Source: Bactericera cockerelli
Taxonomy: Eukaryota; Arthropoda; Insecta; Hemiptera; Triozidae
Assembly (NCBI GenBank): GCA_024516035.1
Contig: CM044964.1
Location: 2,367,053 to 2,431,052 of the forward strand
Length of the DNA: 64,000 bases
Direction of reading: 5' to 3'
This document shows positions 1 through 11,519 of this stretch, piece by piece. Below the pieces are notes generated by a model. The model was not told the DNA's origin. It was given only the letters and a program-made list of their open reading frames with translations, and made no database searches. A program made the translations under genes and the position numbers. Numbering within the stretch: the stretch's first letter is position 1; every line of letters starts with the position of its first letter.

Positions 1-210
1 TATTAATCGTAATTGTTCATTATTTTGTTTATAAGAGGAAAGGGTCTCAATGATAAAATGGTTCGAATGAAATGAAACATAACAATGTACCTACATAGTT
101 AACACCCACAGGTAAAGGTGGTACGGTAAATACTGAACATTCATAAGTTGGTACATAGAGGTACAAATTATTATGTTAGTAGGTACCGAATTTTAATAAA
201 ACACATGGAA

Positions 211-560
211 TACTAAAATATTAAGGTCAATTAGTAGTCACAGTGGCAGAGTGAGTTAGCGTGCTAGGCGTTGCACGCATGGTGACCTGGGTTCGATCCC
301 CAGCGGGACAGGAGTTTTTCTGCTCTGTACTTGGATGTTCGGGGTCCACTCATACCTCGTGAGGAAAAATGAGTAGTTACTTGTATGAGTAACGACCAGT
401 GGCGACATTATTAGAGTAAAAAGAAATTAATGTAATAGAATAATTCGAAAAGTAAAGGAGGCTCTTAGTAATGCTGCGCTACCCACAAAAAATGTGAAGA
501 GGCCTTGTGCTTCACCACAAATAAAACCATACATACATACTAAAATATTAAGGTCAATTA
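211..560 (+). mobile_element. SINE-1 copy with 23-bp target duplication
   Basis: The element is 234-537. It has a tRNA-like head with a B-box-like GGTTCGATCCC at about 290 and a 3' tail of ACATACATAC. The 23 bases at 211-233 are repeated exactly at 538-560, so this is a complete retroposition event. The empty site lies inside a minus-strand SINE-5, so the copy is nested. It is non-coding; the short ORF over it has no meaning. It belongs to the same family as copies near 24.2, 36.5, 54.5 and 58.7 kb. Confidence 0.85.
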
Positions 561-690
561 ATCACGATCGTGGTGTCACAATAGCTCAAACTCGTCTTAC
601 TAAATATTTGCCATACTTGAGACTCGAACCAGTGACCTCCAAGTTAAGAGTCCGCAGCCTTATCAATGAATCGACTGAGGCTAACTTTTT
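561..690 (-). mobile_element. SINE-5 copy, partial
   Basis: Read on the minus strand it has the SINE-5 signature: a GATAAGG-type A-box region, a B-box GGTTCGAGTCTC, and then the body leading to GTGACACCAC. It was split or flanked by the SINE-1 insertion at 234-537. The head is partly decayed (AAGGCTGCGGACT instead of AAGGCGGCGGACT). Confidence 0.6.
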
Positions 691-1285
691 GGGCCGTTGG
701 AAAGTAAATGACAACCATAATTTGTCAAATTGAAGAAAAAAATTAGTTCCCTAGGTAAAAGTAGGATGGTAGCCTAGTAGGTACAGTTAGTAGTACTGAC
801 TGACTTTTTTTTTATTTCTCTTGGTTTCAATAAAAAATGAAAGTTTTATATCATGTCTGTCATATTTTCTGAAAGATAAGACTTCAAGCAAGTTTTTACA
901 TAAATGAAACCAATACTTTATGAGGGCAGTATTTTGAGAAAATGGCGGATGAAGTTTCAGGTGGATGTTCGCGATAAATTTTCCGCTGCTGCCGATTTTT
1001 TTCAGTACGTGTGCACTTTTTAAGAATAAATCTAGTCTAAATAATAGTGAAATATTGTTATCTTATGGAAAAAGTTAAATCTATTGCTTCATCTACTGTA
1101 TTTACGGAGTTAGATGCCATTCTTTGTCGAGCGGCAGGGGACTTGTAAAAATAATTCAAAAAAATAATATCTCGAGAACCACTGAGTTAAATCAAAAGTG
1201 TTATAGAACATTAATGGTTGGAAATGATCTATACTACCACCCCTTAAGAGATTTTACATTTAGTCTGTTACACCCTGTATATAAA
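691..1285. other. AT-rich stretch, no gene seen
   Basis: I see no coding exon or RNA gene. The right edge (about 1250-1280) ends in TTACACCCTGTATAT, which matches the terminus of the CAGGGTG-ended elements elsewhere in the window. It may be a decayed end of such an element. Confidence 0.4.
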
Positions 1286-1492
1286 TAATAACTCTCTTTA
1301 GTGGAAGGTAACGACCAGGCGAGGTTAATGCTCAAAGTATTTTCTACCAGGAACCCTCAGAGTCTAATTAATTTGTGGTCACAAACTCAAATCAATGAGA
1401 AAAAAATCGTGCACTGGGTGAGATTCGAACCAACGGATCCCTACGCTACCTGGATTACCAGACTAGCGCGTTAACCACTTGACTACCAGTGA
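1286..1492 (-). mobile_element. SINE-4 copy
   Basis: On the minus strand this reads CACTGGTAGTCAAGTGGTTAA, then a B-box-like GGTTCGAATC, then the family's 3' hairpin ATACTTTGAGCATTAACCTC, then the CTTCCACTAAAGAG end. It is a complete tRNA-headed SINE of about 200 bp. Confidence 0.75.
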
Positions 1493-1922
1493 ACAAAAAA
1501 TAAAATAATATATGTACATACAAAAAGGAGAGATAAAAAAAGAAGTATAAAATAACGAAAAGACTTGAAAGAAAAGCATGAGAAGGGATGACCATGCTGA
1601 GTATTTTCAAGGGACAAAAAGCAAAGCTTGTGGTTTTGCAAAAAATTAAATTGTCGAGGTTTTATCTTTAGGACAAAGTTGCCATTCTGACGGAATATAG
1701 GTACAATATAAATATTTTAAAGGGTGAATGTTGAAAACCAAAATCTTGCCAGGAGATTTTTTTTGTATGCTTGCAGAGCATGATAAACGATGAGTAAGAG
1801 AATTCTTCCTCTTAATCTCGTTTTATTTCTAACTCTTTTTGTAGCAAATAATTGTTTTAAAAAATTAATGAGGGAAATAATAAATATATAAACCCGATGG
1901 AAGAAAGGGGAACGTAGGAGAA
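1493..1922. other. AT-rich spacer, nothing recognised
   Basis: Purine- and AT-rich sequence between SINE-4 and the first foldback element. I see no exon, RNA gene or terminal repeat. Confidence 0.4.
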
Positions 1923-1924
1923 TA

Positions 1925-2731
1925 CAGTATGTTTCAGAAAAGGTGGCCACCCCCTCGTAACTTTTGAACGCGACGGAATTTTTCAATTCTGTAAAATCCT
2001 AGGTATAGGAAGTGCCCTATGGCCCATCCTGTGGTCATATTTATTTTTGGCCCCGGTCGGCCCTTCCGGCTTTTAGGCCATATTTTTTCATTTTTCTCGC
2101 GAATTTTAAATGGAATGCTATATTTTTTATTCCTGTTAATTAAAGTCCAAGTTAGGTTGAGTATAATGAGCTTTTAAAATTTTCAAAAACCTTATCAGGG
2201 GCGGAGCTAGTAGGGTGCAAGTTTCAAAATTGTTACACCCTGTATTTCAGCGTTAGTTAGATTTTTTAGTACTTTTTTTATGTTCATAGGTTCAAAATAT
2301 TGTATTACACCATATGAAATCAAGCAAATATTCTTGTTTACTTCTAATCAGGGTCATAGTAAGGTTTTTGTAAAAGTACTTTTTTTCTTACGTCAATTTT
2401 TCCGTAAATTAATGGTGTTCTCGAAATTGGCATTTTTAGAGGTGAAAGTCTGCAGTGACATATGTTTTTTATGCTTGAAATCGAAAGAAAACTTAACGGA
2501 GAAGCGATTAAAATCATAAAAAAAGCCATTTAACCTGCTAGTTTTTTCACGACAGTGTCCGGTAAAGTGGGTGAATTTCGAATTTCGTATTGGATTTTTT
2601 TGTTGTTGAAGTAACACAATTGGCATAGAAAATAAATAATACCTAATAAGGGAATAAAACTTCAATTAACATAACTAAATGCGAAATTAAATGAAGATTA
2701 TTTCTTCTAAATCAGTGCCGGATAAATTTTT

Positions 2732-2762
<31 letters not shown>

Positions 2763-4080
2763 TCGCCTCTTTAAAATAATTGAATTGGTTTAATTTTCAC
2801 ACTCAAAAGTTTGGTATCTGACCTGGTATTTTTTTCTCTTAAATTTCGAGATAATTAGATTTTTATTTAGAGACCTGGTATTCATTACTAGCAACACCAG
2901 TATGATTATTAATTTGGGTTTAATATCGCGTTTCAACTGCATGGTCACATCATAACGGGGGTGTTACATTCCATTCGCAAGAAACTCACCAACCTCCTAA
3001 ACACATTTATCTCACCCAGCCTGGGTTAGGCCGGAATGCCAGCATCACGAAGTCTTCTCCTCGCTGGACAATGCTTAACTTCGGTGATCCTACAAGAATC
3101 GTTGCATTCAAAGCGCAATCGGACTGACTAGAGAATTATTGACAATGTGTTTTCTACAGATTTTACCAACTTACCAACTAAAATTGTCTCAAGAGGGGAC
3201 CCCTAGGCCGACTTTAGAAGCAGCATTATCCGATAATTATTTTTGATACAACTTGAACTTTGAAAAGTGAAAAAAAGAGAGAGAGAAAAAAAAAAAATAT
3301 CCGGCACTGATTTAGAAGAAATAATTTTCATTTAATTTCGCATTTAGTTATGTAATATTCCCTTATTAGATATTATTTATTTTCTATGCCAATTGTGTTA
3401 CCTCAACAAAAAAAAAATCCAATACGAAATTCACCCACTTTACCGGACACTGTCGTGAAAAAACTAGCAGGTTAAATGGCTTTTTTTATGATTTTAATCG
3501 CTTCTCCGTTAAGTTTTCTTTCGATTTCAAGCATAAAAAACATATGTCACTGCAGACTTTCACCTCTAAAAATGCCAATTTCGAGAACACCATTAATTTA
3601 CGGAAAAATTGACGTAAGAAAAAAAGTACTTTTACAAAAACCTTACTATGACCCTGATTAGAAGTAAACAAGAATATTTGCTTGATTTCATATGGTGTAA
3701 TACAATATTTTGAACCTATGAACATAAAAAAAGTACTAAAAAATCTAACTAACGCTGAAATACAGGGTGTAACAATTTTGAAACTTGCACCCTACTAGCT
3801 CCGCCCCTGATAAGGTTTTTGAAAATTTTAAAAGCTCATTATACTCAACCTAACTTGGACTTTAATTAACAGGAATAAAAAATATAGCATTCCATTTAAA
3901 ATTCGCGAGAAAAATGAAAAAATATGGCCTAAAAGCCGGAAGGGCCGACCGGGGCCAAAAATAAATATGACCACAGGATGGGCCATAGGGCACTTCCTAT
4001 ACCTAGGACTTTACAGAATTAAAAAATTCCGTCGCGTTCAAAAGTTACAAGGGGGTGGCCACCTTTTCTGAAACATACTG
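1925..4080. mobile_element. Foldback element 1 (long inverted repeats, Tc1/mariner-like)
   Basis: The arms 1925-about 2735 and about 3290-4080 are near-perfect inverted copies of each other, roughly 790 bp each. They begin and end with CAGTATGTTTCAGAAAAGG and its complement. TA flanks both sides (1923-1924, 4081-4082), as expected for a TA target duplication of the IS630/Tc1/mariner group. The identical small ORFs in both arms (for example 2280-2519 and 3486-3725) are mirror images, not genes. Both arms contain a second internal terminus ACACCCTGTATTTCAGCG, so the arms may themselves be composite. The central 550 bp holds a 5S-SINE fragment. No transposase remains. Confidence 0.85.
2915..3165 (-). 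mobile_element. 5S-SINE fragment inside foldback 1
   Basis: On the minus strand the 5' part (about 3115-3060) contains GATCACCGAAGTTAAGCA, matching the conserved 5S rRNA internal promoter. It then passes into GTGATGCTGGCATTCCGGCC and the rest of the SINE-2 body (about 3055-2920). So the unit is a 5S-like head on a SINE-2 body. Confidence 0.65.
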
Positions 4081-4204
4081 TATAGATTAACAGAGAAAAC
4101 TAATAGAAAGAAAGAACGGAAATATAATAACTTCAGAGAAAGGGAATTGATAAAGAGTGTATATAAATGCAGAGAAAATCTTAACAACAATGAGACGACA
4201 TATA

Positions 4205-5087
4205 CAGGGTGAGCATAAAGTCTCACCCCACCCCCCGTATCTCGAGAATGGCTACAAATACAAGAAAAGGCAAAAACCCGTATTCCTTAATTTTTAGGGG
4301 GATTAATTTTCAGCCAAAAAAAATTTGCCTACACGGCCCCAGTCAGGCTGGGCACGGTCCAACTTTAAAATCTTAAATAGAATGGTATGTCTTGTGGCAT
4401 ATTGTTTTAAAGGTCTCATAAATAGAAGTTCATAACAACAAATTTTAGTGAACTACAACAAACCGTTCTCGAGATACAGGGTCGAACGTCCTGCGTAATA
4501 TCCATATATTTTGACCTATAACCGTTAACCGTAAATTATATAAAAATGAAATTTGTTGATAATAACTTCTTATGACAAGCACTTTCGAAAAAATTACAAC
4601 TCGACTTACTCTGTTGATATTAGTTTCTGGTCGGTTTCGTCAGCCACCCGGACGAAAAGTCCGAAAAAATTTAACGAAAAAACAAATCCAGTTATAACTT
4701 GTTCGAAAGTTCTTGCGATAAGGAGTTATTATCAACAAATTTAATTTTTCTGGAATTTACGGTCAACGAGTTATAGGTCAAAATATATGGATATTACGCA
4801 GTACGTCCGACCCTGTATCTCGAGAACGGTAAGTTGTAGCTCACTGAAATTTGTTGTAATGAACTTCTCTCTATGAGACCTTTAAAACAATATGCCACAA
4901 GACATACCATTCTATTTAAGATTTTAAAGTTGGTCCATGCCCAGCCTGAGTGGGGCCGTATAGGCAAATTTTTTTTGGCTGAAAATTAATCCCCCTTAAA
5001 TCAAAGGGATACGTGTTTTTGCGTTTTCTTGTATTTTCAGCCATTCTCGAGATACGGGGGGTGGGGTGAGACTTTATGCTCACCCTG
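4205..5087. mobile_element. Foldback element 2, almost wholly palindromic
   Basis: The left end CAGGGTGAGCATAAAGTC at 4205 and its complement ending at 5087 begin inverted arms that continue almost to the centre (about 4650), so nearly all of the 883 bp can fold into one hairpin. TATA flanks both ends, consistent with insertion at TA. No protein is encoded. A truncated relative with the same right-hand sequence lies at 31500-31762. Confidence 0.85.
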
Positions 5088-5092
5088 TATAA

Positions 5093-5610
5093 TATATGAT
5101 ATAATACATACATAATGTGTTTCATTATGCAGTTCGTGAAACATTAAACACAATTTACAAAAGATCTTTCAAATAAAATTACATTCAAATTATTAAGACT
5201 TAAACATAATTTACTAAATATCATACATAATAACATTATTATGGTAGAAATTACATGATTACTAATTTAAAGGGACATGGACTAGGATAGAATGCCTAAG
5301 GCAGAGAATGCCTAAGGCATTAACTTCGCCCCGGATTACAAAACAATTGTAATAAAAATTAATATTTCTTTTTGTACATATTTCTAAGTTTTTTTTTTTT
5401 TTTTTAATTTATTGTTATATTTTTTGTTGTTGTTGATGATTGTTTTGTAAAAAAAAAAATAAAGTGTAAAAAAAAAAAAAAAAAAAAAATAGAATGAAGA
5501 GAAGTAAGAATTACATCAAGAATAATGAAAGAGTATAGTAATAGCAACGCTTATTATTTTTAGAGAAAAGGAATTGATAACGAAAGTAACTAAATGTAAA
5601 GAATAACCCA
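5093..5610. other. AT-rich sequence with hairpin tail fragment and homopolymers
   Basis: The piece at about 5285-5330 reads GAATGCCTAAGGCATTAAC followed by TTCGCCC, a variant of the 3' hairpin shared by several retroelements here. T and A homopolymers lie at 5388-5405 and 5470-5489. No gene is visible. Confidence 0.45.
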
Positions 5611-5765
5611 TTATGCAAAGGAGGACCCATCATGCAATGAAGAACCCAACGTATAAAGGAGAAGCCAACATGCAAAGAAGAATCCAACATGCAAAAAAGA
5701 ACTGAATGCAAAGCAGAATCCAACCTGTGAAGAAGAAATCAACATGCAAAGAAGAAGCAAATGCA
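5611..5765. repeat. Degenerate ~20-bp tandem repeat
   Basis: Imperfect repeats of the type AACATGCAAAGAAGAATCC run through the interval (about seven copies). They open an ORF on both strands by chance. No protein is proposed. Confidence 0.55.
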
Positions 5766-5867
5766 AAGAGAAGAGACAGTTGATAATGACAAAGTAAAAG
5801 CACCTACCAATTCCAAAGGAAGGGAGGTCAAAGAGACCTCTTGTTGTGAAATTAGGAGACTTCAAAG

Positions 5868-5895
5868 AGAGAGAGAGAGAAAGACAAAGAGAGAA

Positions 5896-5936
<41 letters not shown>

Positions 5937-6034
5937 AGGAGAGAGAAAGAGAGAGAGAAAGAGAAAGACAAAGAGAATAAAGAAAGGTAGAGCTAGAGAG
6001 TCTTTTCAAATTATAAGAGAGAGAGAGAGAGAGA
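5868..6034. repeat. GA-rich microsatellite
   Basis: (GAGAGA)n with interspersed A runs. Long low-complexity ORFs on both strands are artefacts. Confidence 0.85.
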
Positions 6035-6465
6035 TGTAGTTAGGAATTAATTTTGTAGAGTGCCTTTTAGTGTGTGGTTTTCTGAGGCTTACTTTGAAAG
6101 GTTCTCTTGTTGTCTTTCTCACTAGCTGACTTATTTTTCTATCTTAATTTTCAACTACAGTTACGATACTTAATTACAAATCCCTAAAAATCTCCAACCC
6201 TTGATCTTTTTCTCCTTTCATATTCGTTTACTTCGAATCTCTTATTCTCTTTTTTCAATCCCAAAAATATTTTTACTCTAGTATATTGCTCAATTATTGT
6301 AGTTGAGGAAAAGAGAGATTATGATCAGAACGAGATGATGATGGTAAACTTATAAAAACCTTACAAACAATAGAAAATAAAATGTGACAGACTGCTACTA
6401 TTTTCATGTATATTTTTCAGGTAATAGAAATTTCTTAACATTAATAGACAGAAAAACAGAAAGAA

Positions 6466-7055
6466 CATTTAAGAGAGAAAAAGAGCGAGAGAGAGATAGA
6501 GAGAGAGAGAGAAAAAAAAAATAATGAGGATGAAGGAGAGAAAAAAGTGGAGAAAATAGGCACATGGATGTGATTTAAAAAGGAAGTAGGTCAAAAAACA
6601 AAAGATAAAAGAACAAAGCCGCCGAGATAGAAAGGAAAAGAGAGAGACAGGGAGAGGTAAAGAGAGGAAGAGAAAGAGGAAGATATACAATTATACAAGG
6701 AGAGAGAAAGAAAAATGTAGGTAGGAGAAGAAAAGAGAAGAGATAGAAGTAGTTTGGAGGGACGAAATGAGAAAGAGAGAAAGTTAGAAAGAAGAAGAGG
6801 TAGGAAAGTGGAGACGAATAGATATTATAGATATTATAATAGGAGAGGGAAAAGAGAAAGGATAAAAATAGAAGTAGTTTGGAGGGAAAGAGATAAAGTT
6901 AGAGAGAGGAAGAGGTAGGAAAGTGGAAACGAATAGATATAATGGGGAGAGAAAAAGAAATGTAGATATGGCTAGAGAGGCTACAGAGAAAGATGATCAG
7001 AGGGAGAATTATAGAAATAGAGAGGATAAAGAGGGAAAGAGAGGAAGAGCAAATT
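6466..7055. repeat. GA-rich tract with an internal ~126-bp duplication
   Basis: Purine-rich on the plus strand. The segment starting with AGATAGAAGTAGTTTGGAGGG near 6740 recurs near 6866, each time followed by AGGTAGGAAAGTGGA, so a ~126-bp unit is duplicated. There is no gene. The 200-400 bp on either side (6035-6465, 7056-7694) are AT-rich and show nothing recognisable except a hairpin tail fragment near 7304. Confidence 0.65.
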
Positions 7056-7694
7056 AGACGGATTGCTAGCATACCATACGGTGTGCAATATAATGCACTC
7101 TCTAAATGACAAACTGATTGACATGGGTCTAATTATTTTCAAATTTGAACCCATAACAATCACTTTAGTCTGACTTGAGGAACTGTCCGGCTTATCTTTG
7201 TTGTTTTGTAATTCCGCCCTATTTTAAAGGATAAACAAAGTATATTGTAAATCCTCCCTATTCCACGGGATAAACAAAGTATTGTTTTATTAAAAGGGGT
7301 ATGATGGTGGAGAATGCCCTAGGCATTACCACCAACCTTGATCAAACTTTATTAATTGTTCTGGTAATACATAATAGTTTTTTTAAATAAAATTTGTTCG
7401 TATTTGTGAATTGTTTGTAACATCATATTGTACTGCGCCTTCATGTAAGTTGCGGTTGTAGCACAATTACTAAAGTTGACATTAAGAAAGTGTAATTATG
7501 TATATCCCAAAATTTTCTTTTGTCTATTATACGAGCTTCAGGAAAAAATTCTAAAATTTTCGATCGAAAATTGTGAATAACATAAGCTGCTTTTTTTGAT
7601 AATATTCTTGCAAATGCAATGTATTTCTTCGTAGGTCAATCAGGACTTTGAACTCACTATTTGGATTAAAATATTCTGCTCTTTTTCTGTAAGT

Positions 7695-7800
7695 TACAAA
7701 CCTGGTTTTCCTCACATGAAACCGACCTTGCTAAAATTCTGCATCATTGGGACTCAAACCACCGACCTCTTGATTACGGTGGATCTGGTTACTGTCGTGG
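7695..7800 (-). mobile_element. SINE-5 remnant
   Basis: Minus-strand B-box-like GGTTTGAGTCCCAATGATGC and the following TTTTAGCAAGGTCGGTTTC resemble the SINE-5 head and body, but are diverged and incomplete. Confidence 0.4.
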
Positions 7801-7821
7801 TTACATTTTATTTATACTGTA

Positions 7822-8069
7822 CTAGCGGGCTGTCGCCCGCTTTGCGGGCCGAGGCATGGCCGTGAAAGCAAAAAATCCTTTTTCGCCAATGGCAGGTGTT
7901 GTAGTGGGAGTTTCGAAAAATCCCGTCTTATTGCACATCTAGACTATAAGACAAAGCTACCTACCAAATTTCAGCTTCCTAGGACTTATGGTTTGGGCTG
8001 TAGAGCGATGATCAGTCAGTGGTCAGTGGTCAGTGGTCAGTGAGTGTCTTTGACATTTATATATTAAGA
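7822..8069 (-). mobile_element. Small non-autonomous Helitron-like element
   Basis: Read on the minus strand it starts with TCTTAATATATAAATGTC and ends with GCCCGCAAAGCGGGCGACAG then CCCGCTAG. It sits between an A (complement of 8070) and a T (complement of 7821). A TC start, a GC-rich hairpin just before a terminal CTAG, and A/T flanks are Helitron hallmarks. It encodes no protein. Related copies lie at 25824-26067, 36042-36208 and 41067-41321. Confidence 0.7.
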
Positions 8070-8118
8070 TATTTTGGCGTGCAAGAAACCCGAACGAAAA
8101 AAAATTACGAAAACATTT

Positions 8119-8232
8119 TTTTTTTTTTTTTTTGTTTTGTTATTGTTGGTGTTATTTTATTGTTGTTGTTGTTTTTGTTGTTGTTGTTTTTGTTGTTGTT
8201 GTTTTTGTTGTTGTTGTTGCTGTTGATGGTGT
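8119..8232. repeat. (TTG)n microsatellite
   Basis: A T17 run is followed by interrupted GTT repeats. The valine/leucine-rich ORFs over it are low-complexity artefacts. Confidence 0.85.
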
Positions 8233-8643
8233 TGTTCCTCTTCTTTTTCTCATTGTTTCTTTTTTTCCAAGAGATTTTCTTGCTCTGCTCACAAACAAAT
8301 CCTTGTCTTGTAAAAAAACCTTACACGTCCTTCTTCTCTCTTACTATTTTTCTCTCTCTCTCTCTTCTGTCTTTTTCTCTATCTCCTAATCTCTTTCTGA
8401 TTTTCTAGTCTTATGTATAGTATTTTTTTTCTTGTCTATTCGACTATGTAGCCTGATTCATCTTAGGACATGATTATCATTTTGACAGCATTTAAAATAA
8501 GTACATATTAGGTATCATGAGTGGATCGCGCACAAAAGAAGTAATTTTTGTAATTCACAATTATTGTTCAATGAATGCTCTTGTATTACATTTTTTTTTT
8601 TTGTAAATAAAATTTGAATTAAAATAATTATGTATATAATAAA

Positions 8644-9112
8644 TTATGTATGGTTGTGAGACCTGGCCTGTGACCAAACACACTGAAAGCACCTAAACGT
8701 TCGAAAATAAGGTATTGAAGAGGATTTTCGGACCTGAAAAAGACTCAGTAAATCAAACCTGGAAGATAAGAAAGAACCGAGATATATGGAAACGGTACAA
8801 TAGCCCCTTAATCACTGAAGTTTTGAAAGCAAATATTATGAGATGGGCGGGACATGTCAGCAGAACCGATAGAAATAGCCTTATCAAAAAGATAAATAAT
8901 CTAAATTACGAAACACCCAGAAAAAGGGGCAGACCCCGAAAGCGATGGATAGATGGAGTCCAGAGATGGTACAATGAACTTAAACCACCCGAATGTCTGA
9001 TAAATTGGGAAACATTTGCGCAGGACAGACTACAATGGAGGCAGCTGGTTCATGGAGGTTTTGGGTCCCCGCGACCTGTTTAAACCCAGCAGTAAGTAAG
9101 TAAGTAAGTATA
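8644..9112 (+). pseudogene. LINE ORF2 3' end, RTE-like, 5'-truncated
   Basis: The 122-residue reading frame 8715-9083 (stop after ..GSPRPV) contains RWAGHVSR, then RKRGRPRKRWIDGV, then a DR.QWR.LV motif. This arrangement marks the extreme C-terminus of RTE-like and related endonuclease/reverse-transcriptase proteins. Upstream, in a shifted frame from 8644, YGCETWPVT continues the same protein, so at least one frameshift is present. A (TAAG)n tail at 9092-9108 ends the copy. The catalytic domains are missing: this is a dead 5'-truncated insertion. Confidence 0.8.
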
Positions 9113-9218
9113 TAATAAATTCTGCTCGGTTGGGTGTACAACCCCGTCACCTGGTGAAAGCTATGTTCGCCACTACTCAGCGTAGATGATTACCACGGAG
9201 CTACCTACGTCGAAAAAA
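9113..9218 (-). mobile_element. SINE-7 head fragment
   Basis: On the minus strand it reads CGTAGGTAGCTCCGTGGTAA and later a diverged B-box, then GAGCAGAATT. It resembles the better SINE-7 copy near 37.67 kb. The match is partial. Confidence 0.4.
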
Positions 9219-11515
9219 ATGCCCCAGACTTTTCTTTGACCCTGTATTTTAAGAGTCCTTTGTTTCTTTCTAACAAACAAACACATGTGGAACTAATAGT
9301 GCTTACTAGGTAAAACTTTGTCTAGAATAGGCTTATTCTCTGTAAACTCGACGCTTATCGCCCCTTCAATTTTCATCAAAACCCCTGCATTCTTCATCCT
9401 CATGTAGCCCCTTCAATTTCCATCCAAAACCCTGCAATCTTCATTCTCTTAATGAGGCTTATTCGAGACTTATGTTACTACTTCAATTGCCATTCCATGT
9501 CTACCCTCGTTTTGTGTTGTTGTTTAAATGGGATTTCACTCTCAATCCTCACCGAAATGCAGGTTTACCATTTTAAGTCGGATCGCTTCTTTGCCTATAT
9601 GTATTAAGCATTTCATTAATTTGTTTTCATTGTCTTCTTCTATCTAGTTCGCCATATCTTATACTTATATCCCAGGACAGCAAGACTATTTACTCCAGTT
9701 TTGTATTTGATTTTTTTTTTCAATTTGGGTTTAACGTCGCTGTCAACTGGTCATATCACGACTGTTATTTGATTTTAATACGAGTATATAGATAAAAAAA
9801 AAAGTCAAAATGTTTCTCATTTTCTTGACGGGAACTTTTTAAAAGTAGGTCAAGATTATAATTAATTTTAAAAATTTTGATTTAAAATATTTTTTTTTTC
9901 AATTATTTTCATAGAAAATAAACTTGTTCTAAGATATTATCCATATTCATGTTTTGGTTGGTTCCAAAAGATTGCTAGAATTCATCTTTCGATATTCCAA
10001 GCAGCATTTTTATTCCATAAATTCTCTCACTAAGCTTTCTCAAAATAATATCATAATGTCTGTCCTTCTAGTAGTATCTAAAATAATGTATCTTGATTTA
10101 AAATTCTGGATTCTAAAAGTCTTTGTAGAATCTTAGACTTGTCATTGAGATTTAAAGAGCCATTTATATTCACTTAAGTTTATTCCAAAGGTTTATGGCA
10201 AACCTAGCTTATTTCAGAGGATGTCACAGAACGATACTAACTCATTCCAAAGGATATCATTTAAGCTCATGAAGGGTTCTAAGAATTTTGAGCTTCCTTT
10301 AATTCTATTGTTTCAAAATACTCTAAAATTCCATCAACTTTCCTAGAACCAAACTTGTTTCAGGGGTTCCTATAATTTTGGAATACAAATCGATGTTTCA
10401 GAAGTTATTGTTAAAACATTAAATTTTCCTAGAACTCAGTTTGATTAACTTAAACTCATGTGTCCGTGCTATCGGTGGATTACAAGTTCTTGTGTTCAAA
10501 GCATTTAATTTAATTAGAGAATCTGATGTATTTGTGGTGCCAAGATTCTTGGAATTTGATATAATATTAATAAATTTAGGCGGTTTTCAATAATATTCAT
10601 TGCTGAAAGTTCCGCTATGTATATTTTGTACTTTTCGGAAGCTTCGATTCTCATATTCTTGTTAATACTTTTTGATTTTCATTTTGATCTTGATTTTCGT
10701 TGTTCAACAACAAAAAAATATTTCTCTTTTCATTCTGTTTTCATCTTCTATTTTTTTCATCTCGTTTGCTAAGTTGTTTAAAATTGATATGCTATGGTTG
10801 ATTTTCCTTAGTTGTTTTTCTTAACACGGTTTTTTTTTTAAATTTGAGAAAGGGTACCATTCAAACATTTTAAAATAATTATGTAAAACTATTATAATTG
10901 TAATAAATAAATGGAAAAAAATCTACATTACCTTCTGAGCACCTTTGGTTTTGTGTGTGTCTGGCGGTCTGTTTTTCTGCTACCTTAGAGTTTCAGAGAG
11001 ACAGCTCGAATGATTGACCATAGTTCTTGTGTTCTCAGTCAACAAAATTGAAATATGTTTGTAGGTGAAAAACCTCGGCCGAGGTGTGAACAACACCCTA
11101 TACAGAGAAAGAGTCATACCTGGTAATGCATACTACGCAATGATATGCCGTGGATTCTAAAATAACATTCGGGATTACAAAAGACAGTATAACTTCATTA
11201 GTTATTCTCCTAGAAACATTGTTCCAAGGGATTTGATGTGTGCGTACGTATGATTATTGGATTACAAGAACTTTACTAGGATTAGGTATGTAATATTAAT
11301 CGTTGAAAAACCATGAGGTTGAACAACTTCGACCCTGCTTTAGCGGGATAAGACAGAGTAAAAGAATGAGTAATATTAATCATTTCCAGCACCGAGCGTT
11401 CTTTTGTACGCAGAACTGACTTTTGTTATCATTCCTGTCTGATGTTCAAGATACTATTTTAATTATTATTACCATTTATTTTGGTACTGTGAGAATTGGT
11501 ACAACAAGTAATTAC
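9219..11515. other. Long AT-rich region, no gene recognised
   Basis: About 2.3 kb without a supportable exon. It contains only a short SINE-2-like piece near 9725-9765 (TTTGGGTTTAACGTCGC), a scrap resembling the element D tail near 10930-10975, and a palindrome CCTCGGCCGAGG near 11073. Confidence 0.45.
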
Positions 11516-11519
11516 ATGA

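Noticed and set aside
2280..3725. Mirror-image ORFs (79 and 61 residues, twice each)
   Set aside because: They are the two arms of a foldback element; no protein family is visible.
5611..6690. Ser/Leu and Arg/Glu-rich ORFs
   Set aside because: Direct translation of GA/CT microsatellites on both strands.
9954..10136. 60-residue ORF as a gene
   Set aside because: AT-rich, no splice signals, no recognisable motif; its length is within chance.
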